From assembly GCF_958979055.1 (NCBI RefSeq), contig NC_084887.1, positions 36,124,620 through 36,188,619 of the forward strand: a stretch of DNA of 64,000 bases, in the 5' to 3' direction. Below, piece after piece: positions 47,447 to 60,084 of the stretch; the stretch's first letter is position 1, and the number at the start of each line of letters is the position of its first letter. Below the pieces are notes generated by a model. The model was given only the letters and a program-made list of their open reading frames with translations, did not search any database and was not told the origin of the DNA. A program made the position numbers and the translations under genes. The stretch is from Alnus glutinosa. Lineage: Eukaryota > Streptophyta > Magnoliopsida > Fagales > Betulaceae.

Positions 47447-50400
47447 CATAAACGTATGTGTCTTCCAGAGTGTGGAATAGAACTTAAATTATTGCATGAT
47501 TTTCTAAACAGTTAGATATGTATGTGTGAGTAGAACTTGAATTACTGAATGATTTTCTAATGAATCGCAACTCTGCTTAATGATGATGATAGAGACTCTA
47601 ACTTGTAGAATTTTACTATCACATATATCTCATAACATTCTTAACAAAGATAAGTGGAGAATTATCTAAAACAAGTATGCACAGAACAAAAGAGCCACAA
47701 CCAAGGTCCCATTTTGGATTAGATGAATATATCTCCTTTTTACGGTTAACAATATAGATTTGCAACAAACTCGAGTCCCAGTAAACCATATACAATTCGC
47801 GGCTTCTTTCTTAGATACATGCTACAGTTACGAGAAATAGGAACTACAAGTGCATGAACTTTTAAAGTTTTTAAAGCAGTAAAATCAACAAAGACGCAGT
47901 ATGGCAGATTAATTAGAAAGCTTACATTTTAACAATTAAGAAATAGTACAGAAACCTTGACACTTACTTTCCTTGTGAGAGTCTAACTTCTGCTTCAAAT
48001 CTAGGTCCACCCTTGTGGATTGCTTTAATTGGTTCTTTCCAATTTCCAGTAAAATCTCCAACCAAATTTACATCCTCTCCCTGTAATGCAGAGACAAGTG
48101 GACATACAAGAAGCACCATCAAAAACTTGTATTCCATAACTAAATCAATTATAGCAGATATTACTATCCAAACACTAGATGCTCTATTCTTTGACAGAAT
48201 TACTTCTAGTCAATTAAGTTTCAAGAAAGAAAAACTGTGACATCTTCATTTTAGGTGATCAAAAATCAAAACGAAAGTACAGTGAAGACAGTGAAGATGA
48301 AACTGAAGTTGTTACTCACCTCTTGCCCATTCCACACAAAGGTCACAGCATGGGTAGCAGGACCATCATGCATACCTTTTTCCACCATAGCTATAAGATC
48401 CCATGTTGCCCAAGCAATTGCTGGTCTGCATAAAGATTTTCTTTAGATGCTTGTCAAGTTAAGGGAATGAAAATTTAAAAAAGCACTTGTGCATACAATG
48501 GACCCTGTAGATTAACAATGTATGTTTTGTAAATATATGAAGCAGACACACAAACACAGATTAACATATCCCTAGGTTCTGGATCCTAAACTTTTCATTT
48601 ACCATTAGTTTTACACAACTACTTTTACAGGTGACCATTTTACTTGTGAGAGAGAGAGAGAGAGAGATGAACGTAAATAACTCTTCATGATTGCAAGTTG
48701 ATTTGAATAGTACATCTAAGCTATGAAATATTTTTCTCTCTTGCTGTGGTAGCTAACTTACTTACAATTGGAAGAGTTAAACATCGCCTCAGTTAAAGTT
48801 AGTAAAGCAACTCTATTTTTTCATAGGCAAGTTATTAAAGCAACTCTCTCTTTGAATAGTACATCTAAGCTCTGAATTTACAATGGAAGAGTTAACAATA
48901 AAAAATCATTCAAGAGACCCTCCCTCCCTCCCTCTCTCTCTCTCTATAGAAATTCTCGAGAGCTTTGATCGATAGTTCAATTGATGTTCGATCGATCGAA
49001 GTGAACAAGGTCTAATTGATGTTCGATCAAGCTAAAATGCAATCTTTTGTCCGATCAATCCAATTTAATGTTCTATCGATCGAACTTGATAAGGGAAGTT
49101 TTGTACTTTGTTTTCAGGGCTGTGACCTTACTTCCATTTAAGCTCAATAAGGACGGCATGGCTGACCATAACTTGTATTTTTCACTTTCTCAATAAGAAA
49201 CACTCAGAATGATTTTTCTTCAATTTTCCTACAATTCTTTGATTTTTCTTGGATTGTGGAAGAGTAGTGAGCTATTGCGCTCGTAGATTCGGCTTCTCAC
49301 TACGTCACGCTGCATCTCTCTCTCTCTCTCTCTGTCCGAAATATTAATCAAATTAAAATGGACAATTTGTCCTAATACTGATTATAAAGCTTAATTTGTT
49401 CTTTTTTGTTCCCCCTTCCCATTTTCGGTGAATAAATCCTCCAATTATTTGATTCCATTCAATGAAAGAAAATCTAACTGCGAAACAAATCTTAGGAGCT
49501 AAAACACGCTATCGTGCCCATGTATATATTAAGCTCTCTGAAATAATAAACATATAACTAATGACGACTAAGAACCTTAGCTACCAGTCAATCACGTCAC
49601 ATAGGAGTTTTTCTGTCATAGCCCACACAAGGATTATGGGCAGAATACTTGAGATTGTTATTTGTAACTAAGGATCTTTAAAGTCAACATGCAAATCATG
49701 ATTCAATGCTCTTAGCATAGCCAAAGTAAAGTACCGACATGCAAGAGTGTTAGCAAGAAGAACCTGTCAGGTCTACAAGAATGCAACCCGGTGACAAAAT
49801 TGTAAGCTGCATGAAGGGAAGTATCTGTCATCCAATGCAGGTATGCAATCACAGAAGCTGGAGATCGATCAAAACCAGTAGTACAAGTAACAAAAACACG
49901 GTGGTTCTTTTTTAACAAGCGTAATAGAAGCCCCACACAAAATGGTAACTTCTTCCTCATATCAAAAGAGTCTCCTTCCCTGCAAAAGAAAACCAAGGCA
50001 AATTCACTGTACAGTAACCAAGTAGTAAGTCTTAAGTGAAGTAAAAGCTAAAGTAGACCTATTTGAGAAAACTAAGGCAAATTCACTGTACAGTAACCAG
50101 CTAGTAAGTCTTTTTTTTTTTTGTAAGTATCCAGCTAGTAAGTCTTAAGAGAAGTAAAAGCTAAAGTAGACCTATTAACAATTCCCCTTTCAATTTTCAA
50201 ACGCAGCATATGCATGTTAATGCATCAAATTTCTGGCATCATTTACACGTAAGAAGAAAAAGTCCAAAAAAACAAGCCCATGTAGAATATTCTCAAGGAC
50301 TCCAGTCCAGAAAGCTTCAGCAACTATCTTCCCAATTAAACTTCAGCACAACGATTACAGAAAACCAAAAAAACACACACACAACATAATAAAACTGACG

Positions 50401-53400
50401 GCAGAAACAGTACCCATTAGCTTGTGAAACTTCTTTTATTAACATATAGGATACATCATCGAACCTTTGTTTACCTTATAGGATAGTTAATCATGAGAAT
50501 ATTAAATCTTTGGCATGATTCATTGATTGAATTGGAATTGATTCCCCAATTTTCCGCTTCAATTCCACTTTGGAAATTCAGAACAGCAGTCACTCCCTGA
50601 ACCAGAAATTTGAAAGCCGCTATAAGAGGCATGAAAAAAAAAAAAAAAAACCTTGCAAAGAGCATTTAGTGTTATGACAACTATCTGCACATGCAAATTA
50701 ATTGCAGGCAACAGACCTAATGAACCCTTGCTCCTTCCATCAGATATTTAAAAATAGGACATATTAAGAGAAGTCTACGTCAGTGAGGCACTCACAATCG
50801 AAAGAATAGGATAGAATTGCAAAATGCCATCAACAAGCAACAAGTATGACTAAAAAAGATGGCACTCACAGCAACATTTGACAGAGTCTCCACATCAGCT
50901 CCTGTTTGAATACATGATCCCACATATATTTGCTCTGTAATCTATCAAAATGAAAAACAGCAAAAGAGTTAACAATGTAACATAAGTGCTGTACTAACAG
51001 ACTAGAAGTTATCTTTGGAAGCACAAAACTGAAGCAAGATCCTCAAATTAACCACATAAACTGTATACAATCCAGTCCTTAAATATAATGAAACTATAGA
51101 GTTTGGAAATTGATGAACATCACACCTTACTATAGCGCATGCCAAGGGAGTGATCATAGTATAACTCTCCTTTTGAACGATCCAGTGCCCTAACATATTC
51201 TTCAAGTGGGAATTGTCCATGAGCCCATTCTCCATCTCCAGGCTCTTCTTCAGAAAAAATACAAACAAGTTCACTCATGAGTTGTGCATGAATACTTTTC
51301 TGCGTTTGCAATTGAATATGTCCATTTTGATCATTCAAAATGTTGCATCCTTGGGATGTTAGAAACTTTGAAGAAAACATGACAAAACCAGAATTCCCAC
51401 TACTTTCAGAAGATGTTCGCAAATTCGATGCCAATATACTCTTGTTCCAACTGGCAACAGAAACTCGACCTCTATTAAATAGCATATCTAGATCACCCGA
51501 AAGATGTAGTTGATGAATTGGATATGGAGTGTAAGGCCTCTCAAGGACCAGGCTAAAAGTTCCTGTTTTCTCCTTCAGCATCTTCCTGAATAAACCAAAG
51601 ACTGAAAAATAAAAACAAAAAAACTTATGAACAGAACATATCTTTGACCATTACCACATTAAGTAACCTTTCATTAAATAAAGATTAACGTAGAGATTGA
51701 AACACATGCATAGTTATAGCGGAAAAGAAATAAATATATTAGCCAGAAAAAAGATCCGGCCCAAAGCAGTTATTCATTATGCCACCCACAATAATTTTGC
51801 CTCAAATATTAAACTTTTTAGACACAAACAATAGCATGTCCAAAAACCTATTAAACAATCCATGTTGCCAATTTGAAAAATTTGCTCAGCCAGAAACTAC
51901 CCATCAGAACAATTTGTAATAATCACTCATTTTGGACCCATTTGCTTTGTTAAGTAAATTTCAAAGAAGTTTTCCTCAATGATAGAAAGCTAATCCACAA
52001 ACTACGATAAAGACAGAATATACTGCACTGCTGCAGCATATAATGCCTCAACAAGCATTGAATCTAACTATAATATAATCCAAGATTTATGGAATTGAGT
52101 AGCTTCTGTTAGGATTTTAGTATTGGCCTATTTCGGTGATCAAAACATGGGTTGTGACTTTTTAAACACCCAAGTGTTTTGGTGTAAAAGATTTTTTTTT
52201 TTTTTTTTTGATAAGTAAGAATGTTTTGGTGTAAAAGTTAGGATTTGGAATTGCAGGATTTTGAATTGGTGTTGGCTAGCTTTGTCAACAAGCGCTCTGA
52301 CGAGATGCATTCTAGGGGAATTCCAAAGCCTACTCGAGAGCACTGCTAGCTAGACGTCCAGACACTATGGGTTACAGGAGACTTCCAGAATCCTAACCAA
52401 GAGCTCCGTCAGCAAGACTATCAGCCAGACATTACTGAATATCGTGAAGAAACCCTAAAGTTGTAGTTTACCATGCTTGTACTTGAATCGTTGTTAGTGA
52501 TTGGTTTCCTAGATTTGGCTGCACCAGCATGGTTTTCCCTTTGAGGTGCTCAAAGGGTTTCCACTTTGCCAACAAAATCCTTGTGTTAATTGTATTATGA
52601 TTGATACTTTGTGGTTTATCTTTATTTTACTGCTGCAGTATTTTCACTCTATTTTTCTGCATAATTGCATGTTTGTGTGCATTGGGGTCAAAACCCGGTC
52701 TTTCAGTTTCAATGAGTTAACAGACTAGCCCAACTCCCAGCAACCAAACCCTTACTGCAGGCTCTAGGGCACTTTCTTGCATGGTCCTATGTACAGTACA
52801 AAGAAAGTGGTTTGGGGAGATAAAACTCTCCAAGGACACCAGTCAAACCACCTTAACCAAAAGTTTAAGCCTATAGGCTTAGGCCAAGTTATGTATATCG
52901 GGGGACGAACTCAAGACCTCCAAAAAATTAAAAAATTAAAAAAATAATAATAATAATAATAATCTTTAAGCTTCTTTTTTTTTTTTTTTTTTCATTTTAT
53001 AGGATTTTTTGTCATTTTATTAATGTTTACCCTCCCAAAAATAATCCCAGTCCAGTGCAGCCATCCTTGGACTAAAATTCTGCCTTTGTCATATCAAACA
53101 CTCATTCTTGTGCTTACTACAGGATCTGGGACTTAAATGTGAGAGCTGTATACCCAACAATTATATGCCACCTTGACACCGGAGTCACTCAAGAAAACCT
53201 AGTATCACACCTAGAAGCCGGCCGACCATATAGTATATTACTTACTAGTTACTATAAATATCAAGAAATGGTCACATTGTATAATGCCAGTACCGACATC
53301 AACACGTATTCACACAAAGTAAATTACGATTACGAATCAACAAACTCTAGTATAAAAATTAAAAACCATTCTATAGATGCTTTAACCAAAAATAAATGAA

Positions 53401-53990
53401 TAAGTAAATTTATTTAAAAAATTAAAAGAAAAAATACGCATACTGTGTATCACCACAATCCTTGATCTCAATAAGCACACCGCCAGACGAATCGCCAGCC
53501 TTCTTCAAAGTGTCACCCACCATGATTATCCTCGACTTCTCTGCATTACTCTACCAACTCAAAAAACAAAAACATGTTAAAATCACCAGTCCCGCAAAAG
53601 ACTAAGCTGATATATGAAATGGTGAATTTAATCGTTTAATTACTATTCTAACAAATTGAAACACGGAAATACCCCTCTCTTGAGAGCGTGAACGAAGATC
53701 TTGCCGTCGACGGAGAGCGCGAATCGGATACCGAGCGGTTTCTCGAGAGTGACCATGTACTCATTGAGATTCATCTTGAACGGAGAAGGAGAAGAACCAC
53801 CAGACATTGCGAGAACCTTGAAACTGACGGTTCCGATTCCGCCATCGGAACGAAACCTCGCTTTCTTGGCACCAAGCAGCCTGAGAGCTCTATTTTGTGA
53901 TGAGAAGGAGCACAGATCTTTGCCCCAGAATGAGGAGGACATTGGAGGACGATGGAGAGCTCTGCAACTAGGGGCTTGCAGAGAGGGCAT
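46817..53990 (-). CDS. LSF1: LSF1 (LIKE SEX FOUR 1), phosphoglucan phosphatase-like, chloroplastic
   Basis: Ten exons on the minus strand: 53990-53673, 53550-53444, 51585-51126, 50941-50870, 50596-50475, 49979-49764, 48425-48320, 48080-47968, 47338-47194, 46936-46817. They total 1779 bases (592 residues; Arabidopsis 591). Domains in order: transit peptide (about 1-55); PDZ-like segment (GIRFALSVDGKIFVHALKRG...SNAEKSRIIMVGDTLKKA); dual-specificity phosphatase fold (about 290-450) with the C-x5-R loop at Cys392-Arg398 (CTTGFDR); CBM48 starch-binding domain (VTFVWNGQEGEDVNLVGDF...). The canonical His before the catalytic Cys is Thr391, as in Arabidopsis LSF1, which is regarded as a non-catalytic scaffold that brings beta-amylases to starch for night-time breakdown. 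Start: the frame extends upstream to a GTG at 54089, but the first ATG is at 53990. All introns are GT-AG. Confidence 0.95.
47378..47441. repeat. (TA)n(GA)n compound microsatellite in LSF1 intron 9
   Basis: About 15 TA units run directly into about 16 GA units. It starts about 40 bases upstream of exon 9 in the transcript sense, so it lies near an acceptor. Confidence 0.95.
48940..49340. mobile_element. LTR-like fragment in LSF1 intron 6
   Basis: Repeated TTCGATCGATCGAA-type palindromes (48988-49090) are followed by ATTTAAGCTCAATAAGG and CTCAATAAGAAACACTCAG. The latter two have the look of a plant copia/gypsy LTR R region with its polyadenylation signal. No internal coding domain is present, so this is a fragment or solo LTR. 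Confidence 0.45.
49988..50176. repeat. Tandem duplication in LSF1 intron 5
   Basis: A unit of about 75 bases (AAGGCAAATTCACTGTACAG ... GTAGACCTATT) occurs twice, at 49988-50063 and 50067-50176. The second copy is interrupted by an 18-base poly(T)-GTAAGTAT insertion with its own 16-bp duplication. The first copy lies right next to the exon 6 acceptor. Confidence 0.85.
51586..53443 (-). other. LSF1 intron 2, 1.86 kb, with retroelement remnants
   Basis: It holds an LTR-like block (about 52107-52725), a poly(T) tail insertion nested in it (52175-52237), and AAT/poly(T) runs near 52945-52992. No gene frame. Confidence 0.65.
52107..52725 (+). mobile_element. Solo-LTR-like retrotransposon remnant (copia-like)
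   Basis: Starts TGTTAGGATTTTAG. Its right part (ACAAAATCCTTGTGTTAATT, TTACTGCTGCAGTATTTTCA, CATAATTGCATGTTTGTGTG) reads like the U5 end of plant copia LTRs. It ends near GTTAACA. No convincing 5-bp target duplication, so the borders are approximate. Confidence 0.45.
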
Positions 53991-55048
53991 TTTGGGGTAA
54001 AGGATTCGTTGCTCCAAGCTCGAGTGTGAATTTGGGAGAGAGAGGTTCGAGCTGGTTCTTCGAAGAGTGAGGAAGAGAAGAGAAGCCACGGAGTTGGGGT
54101 AACTGGCTAAGGAATTCGAGGTCCACGTGGCTGAATCTGTATGAAGGGGCCCACTTGCGCGATGGCTTTTTTTCCTTTACAGTCGCTGACACGTGGAAAG
54201 GTTCTCTTGGTTAAGGGAAGAAGAAGGAGTCCCCGCCAGATCTTTTGTCATGGTAGTTACAAATAAATTGTCGGTCTAATTAACCAGTAACAAGTGCAGT
54301 TGAGATGCCACGTGTCGGATTCTTACTGGTTTTTGGTCGAAAAGAACATATAGATTTCGAAGACTTTATTTCTTTGTTTAAGCAAAAAATTAAAAAATTA
54401 AAAAAAAAAAAAAATCATTAATGCATATTTTTCAAGTCATTAATGGACAAAATATAATAACCAAAGTAAATAAATGAACTTCTTTTAATTCGGACTATTA
54501 AACAAAAATCTGTCAAAATCTTTTAATGAAAATTTTGATTTTTACATGTATTTTGATTTTTAACATATTCACACAAGATTTAATAAAACATGTAAATCAC
54601 ACGGACTTCGGACAAATTTGAAAGAAAATTTTGTCTAACGTAAAATGTGGCATGAGACCTTTGTATAGCTACACATAACATCATTTTTTGTACGGGATTT
54701 GATGGCCGGAGACAAACGTTCTTCTTTTTTTTTTTTTTTTTATGTTTTTAAAAAAATAAAAATATTAACAAATAACTCAAAATATAAAATACTCCTTTCT
54801 ACTTTTTACATTCTCATTACATTAAAATACCTTTTTAAATAAAAAAAACTTCCCTAAAAAAGCATTAACAAAAAGATACTTTTTTCTATTCTCGCTAGCT
54901 AGGTTCCCCGCTAGGTTTAGAAGTAATGAAAGACAACCTATTAGATATTTGTTAGATATTTGTTTCTCTCTCTTATGTCTAATTAGATATTTGTTCCATG
55001 TTTCTTTTTCTTTTTTCTTTTTTCTTTTTTTTATTATTTTTATGAGGA

Positions 55049-55203
55049 GGCCGTCTCATCTAGAAGGAAGGCTTTATGAACGTGTTGCGTAATTGTTTGA
55101 AAAGCATGATCCTCACTTCCAGATCAAAAAACAATCTCATACATCACGTGCTGCTGATATGCTTCATTACCTCATGCCCACTCATCATAACGATGAGACG
55201 GCC
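55049..55203. mobile_element. 155-bp element with short inverted ends
   Basis: GGCCGTCTCAT at the left is mirrored exactly by ATGAGACGGCC at the right (11 bp). The interior is more GC-rich than its surroundings and has no coding signal. The ends could be the tips of longer decayed repeats. Confidence 0.45.
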
Positions 55204-58200
55204 AAAGAGCACTACTTCCTTTATATAATACTACTTTATTTATTTATTTATATAATACTACTTCTCTTTCTTTTTCTTTTTTATTTTATTCCTTTATATA
55301 ATAGGAGTTCTATTAGGAGTTTGTTGAAGTCAGATTTTGGCTAATGACGTGTCAACTGGTAACTGAATTGTTGAACCGAGATTAGAACTCAAATTGAAAT
55401 CTTCGATCCTCATCTCCCACTCCAAATTTGCAAAACAAAGGTATACCGGAGTTGTACCCGCGACGCCTCCTCTAGCGATCAAATTAGATAACAATTGTAA
55501 AAGGATACTATTTTTCTTTTCTTTAGTCCTCTCTTTACCTCAATAAATGCTTTCCTTATATGTCACGTGCACTTCTGTACCCTCATTTATGGCTGTCGGA
55601 TATTCTAAATCTTCTCATTTAATGCTTTTCCAAATAAACCGCTTTGGAAGTGAAGATCCGACATCACTTTAATTTTCAGCCTTATTTTCGAGAATAAGTC
55701 GAAGTCGAAGATTAAATCATTTGCTCCCAGCTGTACATGTTTTCTAAGGCCAATGACAGGAAGCAACAAATCCTCAAGATTTTAATAAATGAAGTAATCT
55801 CTTATCATTAATACTTTTGTCCTTCTTCTTGGTAACAATCACTTTTTTATTGGCACCAGATTATGGATCCCGGATTCCGGTTGATTAATTCCATAGCCCA
55901 ATTTCATTAAACCTTATTTCTTTTATTATGAACAAAGGGGAGGGAATTAATTTCCCCAACAGAGTTCATTTCATCACTCATATTGTCTTTTTCAACTTCT
56001 TCTTCTTTTTTTTTTTTTAATTCGAAATTGATTATTGTTATCATCGTATAATTATTTTAAAACTTTGGGCCGAGCTCAACCTAGATGTGGTTGATATGGT
56101 GCAAGTAATTAATATTCTAAGCTCAAATTTTATCTCAATAAGTGAGAGATCCAACACGTGAAATACATTTTCAGTAATATCATTTCGTTGACTTAGATAT
56201 TAAAAGTATCTCTCGTCGGGTGACCTCGATAAGCCTATGAACTAATTCTCTCGTTAACTTCGAGTGGTTTCTTGCTGTGAATTTGGTCGTGTGAATTTAT
56301 GCATCATTAAAATCCATTTTATTTTGCTTATGCTTTTAATTTAACAATACCCACTATCTCGTGGCAATTTGCCCTGGGAAGCATATATATATATATATAT
56401 ATATATTCAATTAAATCTTTCACTTCCCATAGTCTGAAGAGGTAAGAAAGAATGGAGCAACCTAGTTTTGTTTCCTTTCAGTGGAGTTTAATGGTAACAT
56501 GAAATTAGCAGAATAATTGGACAAGTGGTCAATTTGATGAAGAAATGTGGTCGGAGGCAAAATTATGACTGATGGCCCACCATTTTGTTTGTCTTTTCTA
56601 TAGAGAACTGAGTTGGTAGGCAGCAATTAGTGGTCCGTCCAGTTTAAGCAAAATGTTGAATCCAGGAAGAGGAAGGCCGGCCCCCAACCATTTTCACATG
56701 ATTCAAGCCTTGCTTATTCTGACACATAGCTTCCTCCTGTCAACACAATGGCCACAATATTGAATATTCCTCCCAGATGTAAATTTCGACATTATTAATG
56801 AAAACTATAGAATTGCTAAAAACCCAAGTACCCAACTGTTCAAATATGATTCGCTCTATTTGTTCATGATTTTTCAAGGGTTTTTTTTTATTATTTTAAT
56901 CATAGCTACAAGCCTACAAAGAAAAGAAAATGAGATAGATGAAGTAGGCTAATAAATGTAATCAATGCAATTAGACTGCAAGTATATAAATTAAATATCA
57001 TGTATTTTAACCCCCGCAAACTCAAACCCAAACTCAAAGTGAAAATTTAAATAATAATAATAATAATACATTTTTTTAGGTGGTTGACTTGACTCAAACT
57101 AACTCGGCCGGCCGCGTGAAGCGGTGGTCAGACATTGATTTGGTACATCGACAAGAGAAGATGCTGGAGGTATGCAGTGGATGACACCCAACAGACAATG
57201 GTTAAAGGACAGCTAGGTTAGACAGTAGCCAATGACAAGCTAGGCCGACAATAATAACTGAATGGTGGCTATCAATTATGGGCCAAACAATGGCTAGGAC
57301 TAGTCGGAGATGGGTCGGGTAGTGGCCAGAATTGAATCATAAATTATCAGAGAGGTGGTCAATGATAGTAAAGCTGAAGGTAACTAAAGATGGAGTAAGA
57401 CGGCAGCATGAATGGTCATAAATTAGGTTGGAAATTGGCATTTGGTTTGCTATGGTAGTATTAAACATGAGAATTGTACTATTTCTAGAAATTAACGCCG
57501 CCCGAGCCCCATGCTAGCCTCTCTCTTTCACATAAAACATAGTTAAACAGCTTTTCGGTGTAGAAAGAGATTCATAAAACTTTTTTGATTGGCGTATTTG
57601 AGTGCGTTCATATATAGCTACTTTCCTCAAACGTAAATCAATAACGCAATTATTATATTTCCTTTCGCATTCCCCATCAATTTGCAATTTCTTTTGGCAC
57701 TAGACCTAGCTTTAATTTGCCTTCGATTTCTTTTCCTACAAGTTTTCCATGCCCCTTTCTTTCAGTGGCTTCCATGGCCTATCCCACCATCAAATACTAT
57801 GATTGCCTCTAGTCTCCCTAATTTTCTGGCGGCCAATACACACCCACCAGATGTTCTTTTTCAAATATTTGGGAGCCCATATATATATATATATATAAGA
57901 CAAAAATAAGTGATTCGAATGTCACCACTGAGAGTAAATTAAGAAGATGAGTCTTAAAAATGTCATAACTTATGCTTTATTACCATGTTAAATTTACTCT
58001 CTCTTTTTTGTGAAATTCAAGTTTTAAGATAATTGATAATTTAATACTTGTAAGGCTTGCATCAATAAGGTCTTAACATAACCAATTAAGTTTACTAATA
58101 CTGTAATAGTTGGTGCCTTCTTTCTTTTTCTTTTTCTTTTTCCCTCTATATGAAATAAAATAGCCTTAATTGTTAATTCAATGTCTCTAGGGCAGAACTA

Positions 58201-59117
58201 CATATAGACTAAGGGGGACACGGCTACATACCTATTTTTAGGTTTAAAAATTAAGGTCGGCCTTTATTAAAATCAGTTTTATCTTCTCGTTTATATTTTA
58301 GCTATTTCAGATAAGAAATTTCTGTTCAGCCCTGAGCGATTGCGATCTCTCTATGTATTCAAGTAGAATTTCCCAATTTCACATTATAATCTTGTACAAC
58401 AGTCCCCTAACATTTACGAATGACTAATTCGAAAAATAAATAGATTGTTACAGTCACATTGATTTATAAAATTTGCATGAAATGACTTGTTTTTTTAATG
58501 AGGGCTTGGAGTTAAAAATAAAAAAAAATAAAAAAAAGGCATTGCTTGCAAATGCATTTGAGTATCTGTATAAACCTTTTATATTTATATGGGGTGAATG
58601 GAATTTGTAATCATATATATACTTAATAATTTCTCTCTCTCGTGTTTAGTGTTCACATCGATTACATTCTGGCATGCCGAACATTCAGCTCTAATACCAT
58701 TATTAGGGAGATTTATTCTTTAAGAAAGTCTTAATAGTAAAATCATAATATAACATATATATTAAGATACCACCACCTATTTAAATGCTTAAGTTAATGG
58801 ATTTATGCCTAATTATATTATATTAACTGTTCATTATTATGATATATATTTCAATATGAAACTTAATTAAGTTGTATATAATTGTTTAGGCAAATAACAG
58901 AATTTCATAGTGTATTTTTTAGTGGAATTCAATCGGTCAAGTAAGTAAAAAAAATTAAAAGAAAATTAAAAGCCACACCACTGTGCATGACAAAATCTTC
59001 TGCAATTTTAGTAAAAAGGAAAGTAATAATGTACACGTACGATCATGTAAAAATCACATTTCCAAAGCTTTACTTTTCCTCTTCTCTCTCTCTCTTTTTT
59101 TTTTTTTCTTCACACTT

Positions 59118-59118
<1 letters not shown>

Positions 59119-59181
<63 letters not shown>
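59119..59181. repeat. (TA)n microsatellite
   Basis: About 31 uninterrupted TA units about 100 bases beyond the DUF1645 stop codon, likely near the end of its 3' UTR. Several spurious frames of alternating Ile-Tyr arise from it. Confidence 0.95.
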
Positions 59182-59188
<7 letters not shown>

Positions 59189-59277
59189 TAATAATTATAA
59201 CTTGATGACAATTGGTAATTAACCAACAAAAAAAAAAAAAAAGTGGGTCAAACAAAACCGATCAGATCCGAGAAACC

Positions 59278-60084
59278 TTAGAAAGGAGGAAAGGTCTTGC
59301 CCAGCGCACCCACGTTAGCCCAGAACCCGACCAGGTCCTGCCTGTATGGCAAGTATGTCCGCCTCTTGTCCCCCTCCCTCATCGCCCTGTTCCTCGTGTA
59401 GAACGCCTCGTGCGCCGACGACACCGTTTTGACCTTCTTTTCCTTCGTGCCCGGCTCACGATTAACAGCCTTCTCGGGTCTGATCTCTTCCTTCTTGGGA
59501 GTCAAGAACACGAACGCGTTCTTGCCCTCGCTGTTGCTCCTCCGAAGCAAGCTCGAGAGCCTCCAGCGTTTGGACGATGATGATCCAGTGGTTTTAGTTC
59601 CGGTGGAATTGCTCTTCTTGCATCGGCTGGGTGAGGCTTTGGCAGAGTTGTTGTTATTTGGGGTCCAAACGCAGTATGTTCCCGGCGGGACACCCTCCAG
59701 CTCGCCCTCCCCCTCTTCATCCTCCGACGAAGACGACGACGACGACGACGAAAACGAGGTAGTGGGATCGCGTTCATCCACGAACAGCTTCTTTAGCGGA
59801 ACCCGAAGAGACCGTCCGTCGTGATCCTCGTTGCCTTGTAACCAACTTTTACTTAATAAGTCACGATTGAATACCGGAAAAACCGGGCCGATCTGGCCAT
59901 CGACCACCACCACGTCGTCGTCGGCTCTAGAAACCGAAACGAACTCGAAGTCGTCGTCGAGTTCCTCGCCCCGATGACGACCATCATCACCATCAACGAC
60001 TTTAGCGGCTATGTCGGCGAGCTTATCGGAAGAGTAGCTGCTGAAGCTGGGACAGACCGACAGTTCCCAATTATCTTCTTGCAT
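59278..60084 (-). CDS. DUF1645 family protein
   Basis: Single uninterrupted frame of 268 residues from ATG 60084-60082 to the stop at 59278. It is hydrophilic and largely disordered. In order: an acidic N-terminus with FEFVSVSR, a segment GPVFPVFNRDLL, a conserved basic block KKLF.DER (about 100), a Ser run followed by acidic EDEEGEGE, YCVWTP (about 138), the family's hallmark KRWRLSSLLRRSNSEGK (about 172-188), and a C-terminal R..YLPYRQDLVGFWANV. This order is that of plant DUF1645 proteins, many reported as stress-responsive; no biochemical role is established. Codon third positions are GC-rich compared with neighbouring genes, as often seen in intronless plant genes. The family call is firm; function is open. 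Confidence 0.9.
   Translation of the reverse strand: MQEDNWELSVCPSFSSYSSDKLADIAAKVVDGDDGRHRGEELDDDFEFVSVSRADDDVVVVDGQIGPVFPVFNRDLLSKSWLQGNEDHDGRSLRVPLKKLFVDERDPTTSFSSSSSSSSSEDEEGEGELEGVPPGTYCVWTPNNNNSAKASPSRCKKSNSTGTKTTGSSSSKRWRLSSLLRRSNSEGKNAFVFLTPKKEEIRPEKAVNREPGTKEKKVKTVSSAHEAFYTRNRAMREGDKRRTYLPYRQDLVGFWANVGALGKTFPPF

Larger units (their letters stand above)
54091..59277. other. Intergenic region between LSF1 and the DUF1645 gene
   Basis: The LSF1 leader and promoter lie in the first few hundred bases (two CACGTGG/CACGTGT sites near 54124-54190). The rest shows no gene. It includes a small inverted-repeat element (55049-55203), (TA)n runs (56381-56405, 57877-57897), a GC-richer repeat-like tract (57100-57450) and a 63-base (TA)n run (59119-59181). 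Confidence 0.6.

Noticed and set aside
53991-54089. Extending LSF1 upstream to position 54089
   Set aside because: The extension starts with GTG, not ATG. The first in-frame ATG is at 53990.
59070-59255. Frames of repeated Ile-Tyr
   Set aside because: They translate the (TA)n microsatellite.
59429-59824. Plus-strand 131-residue frame
   Set aside because: It is the antisense shadow of the DUF1645 coding region, kept open by GC-rich third positions.
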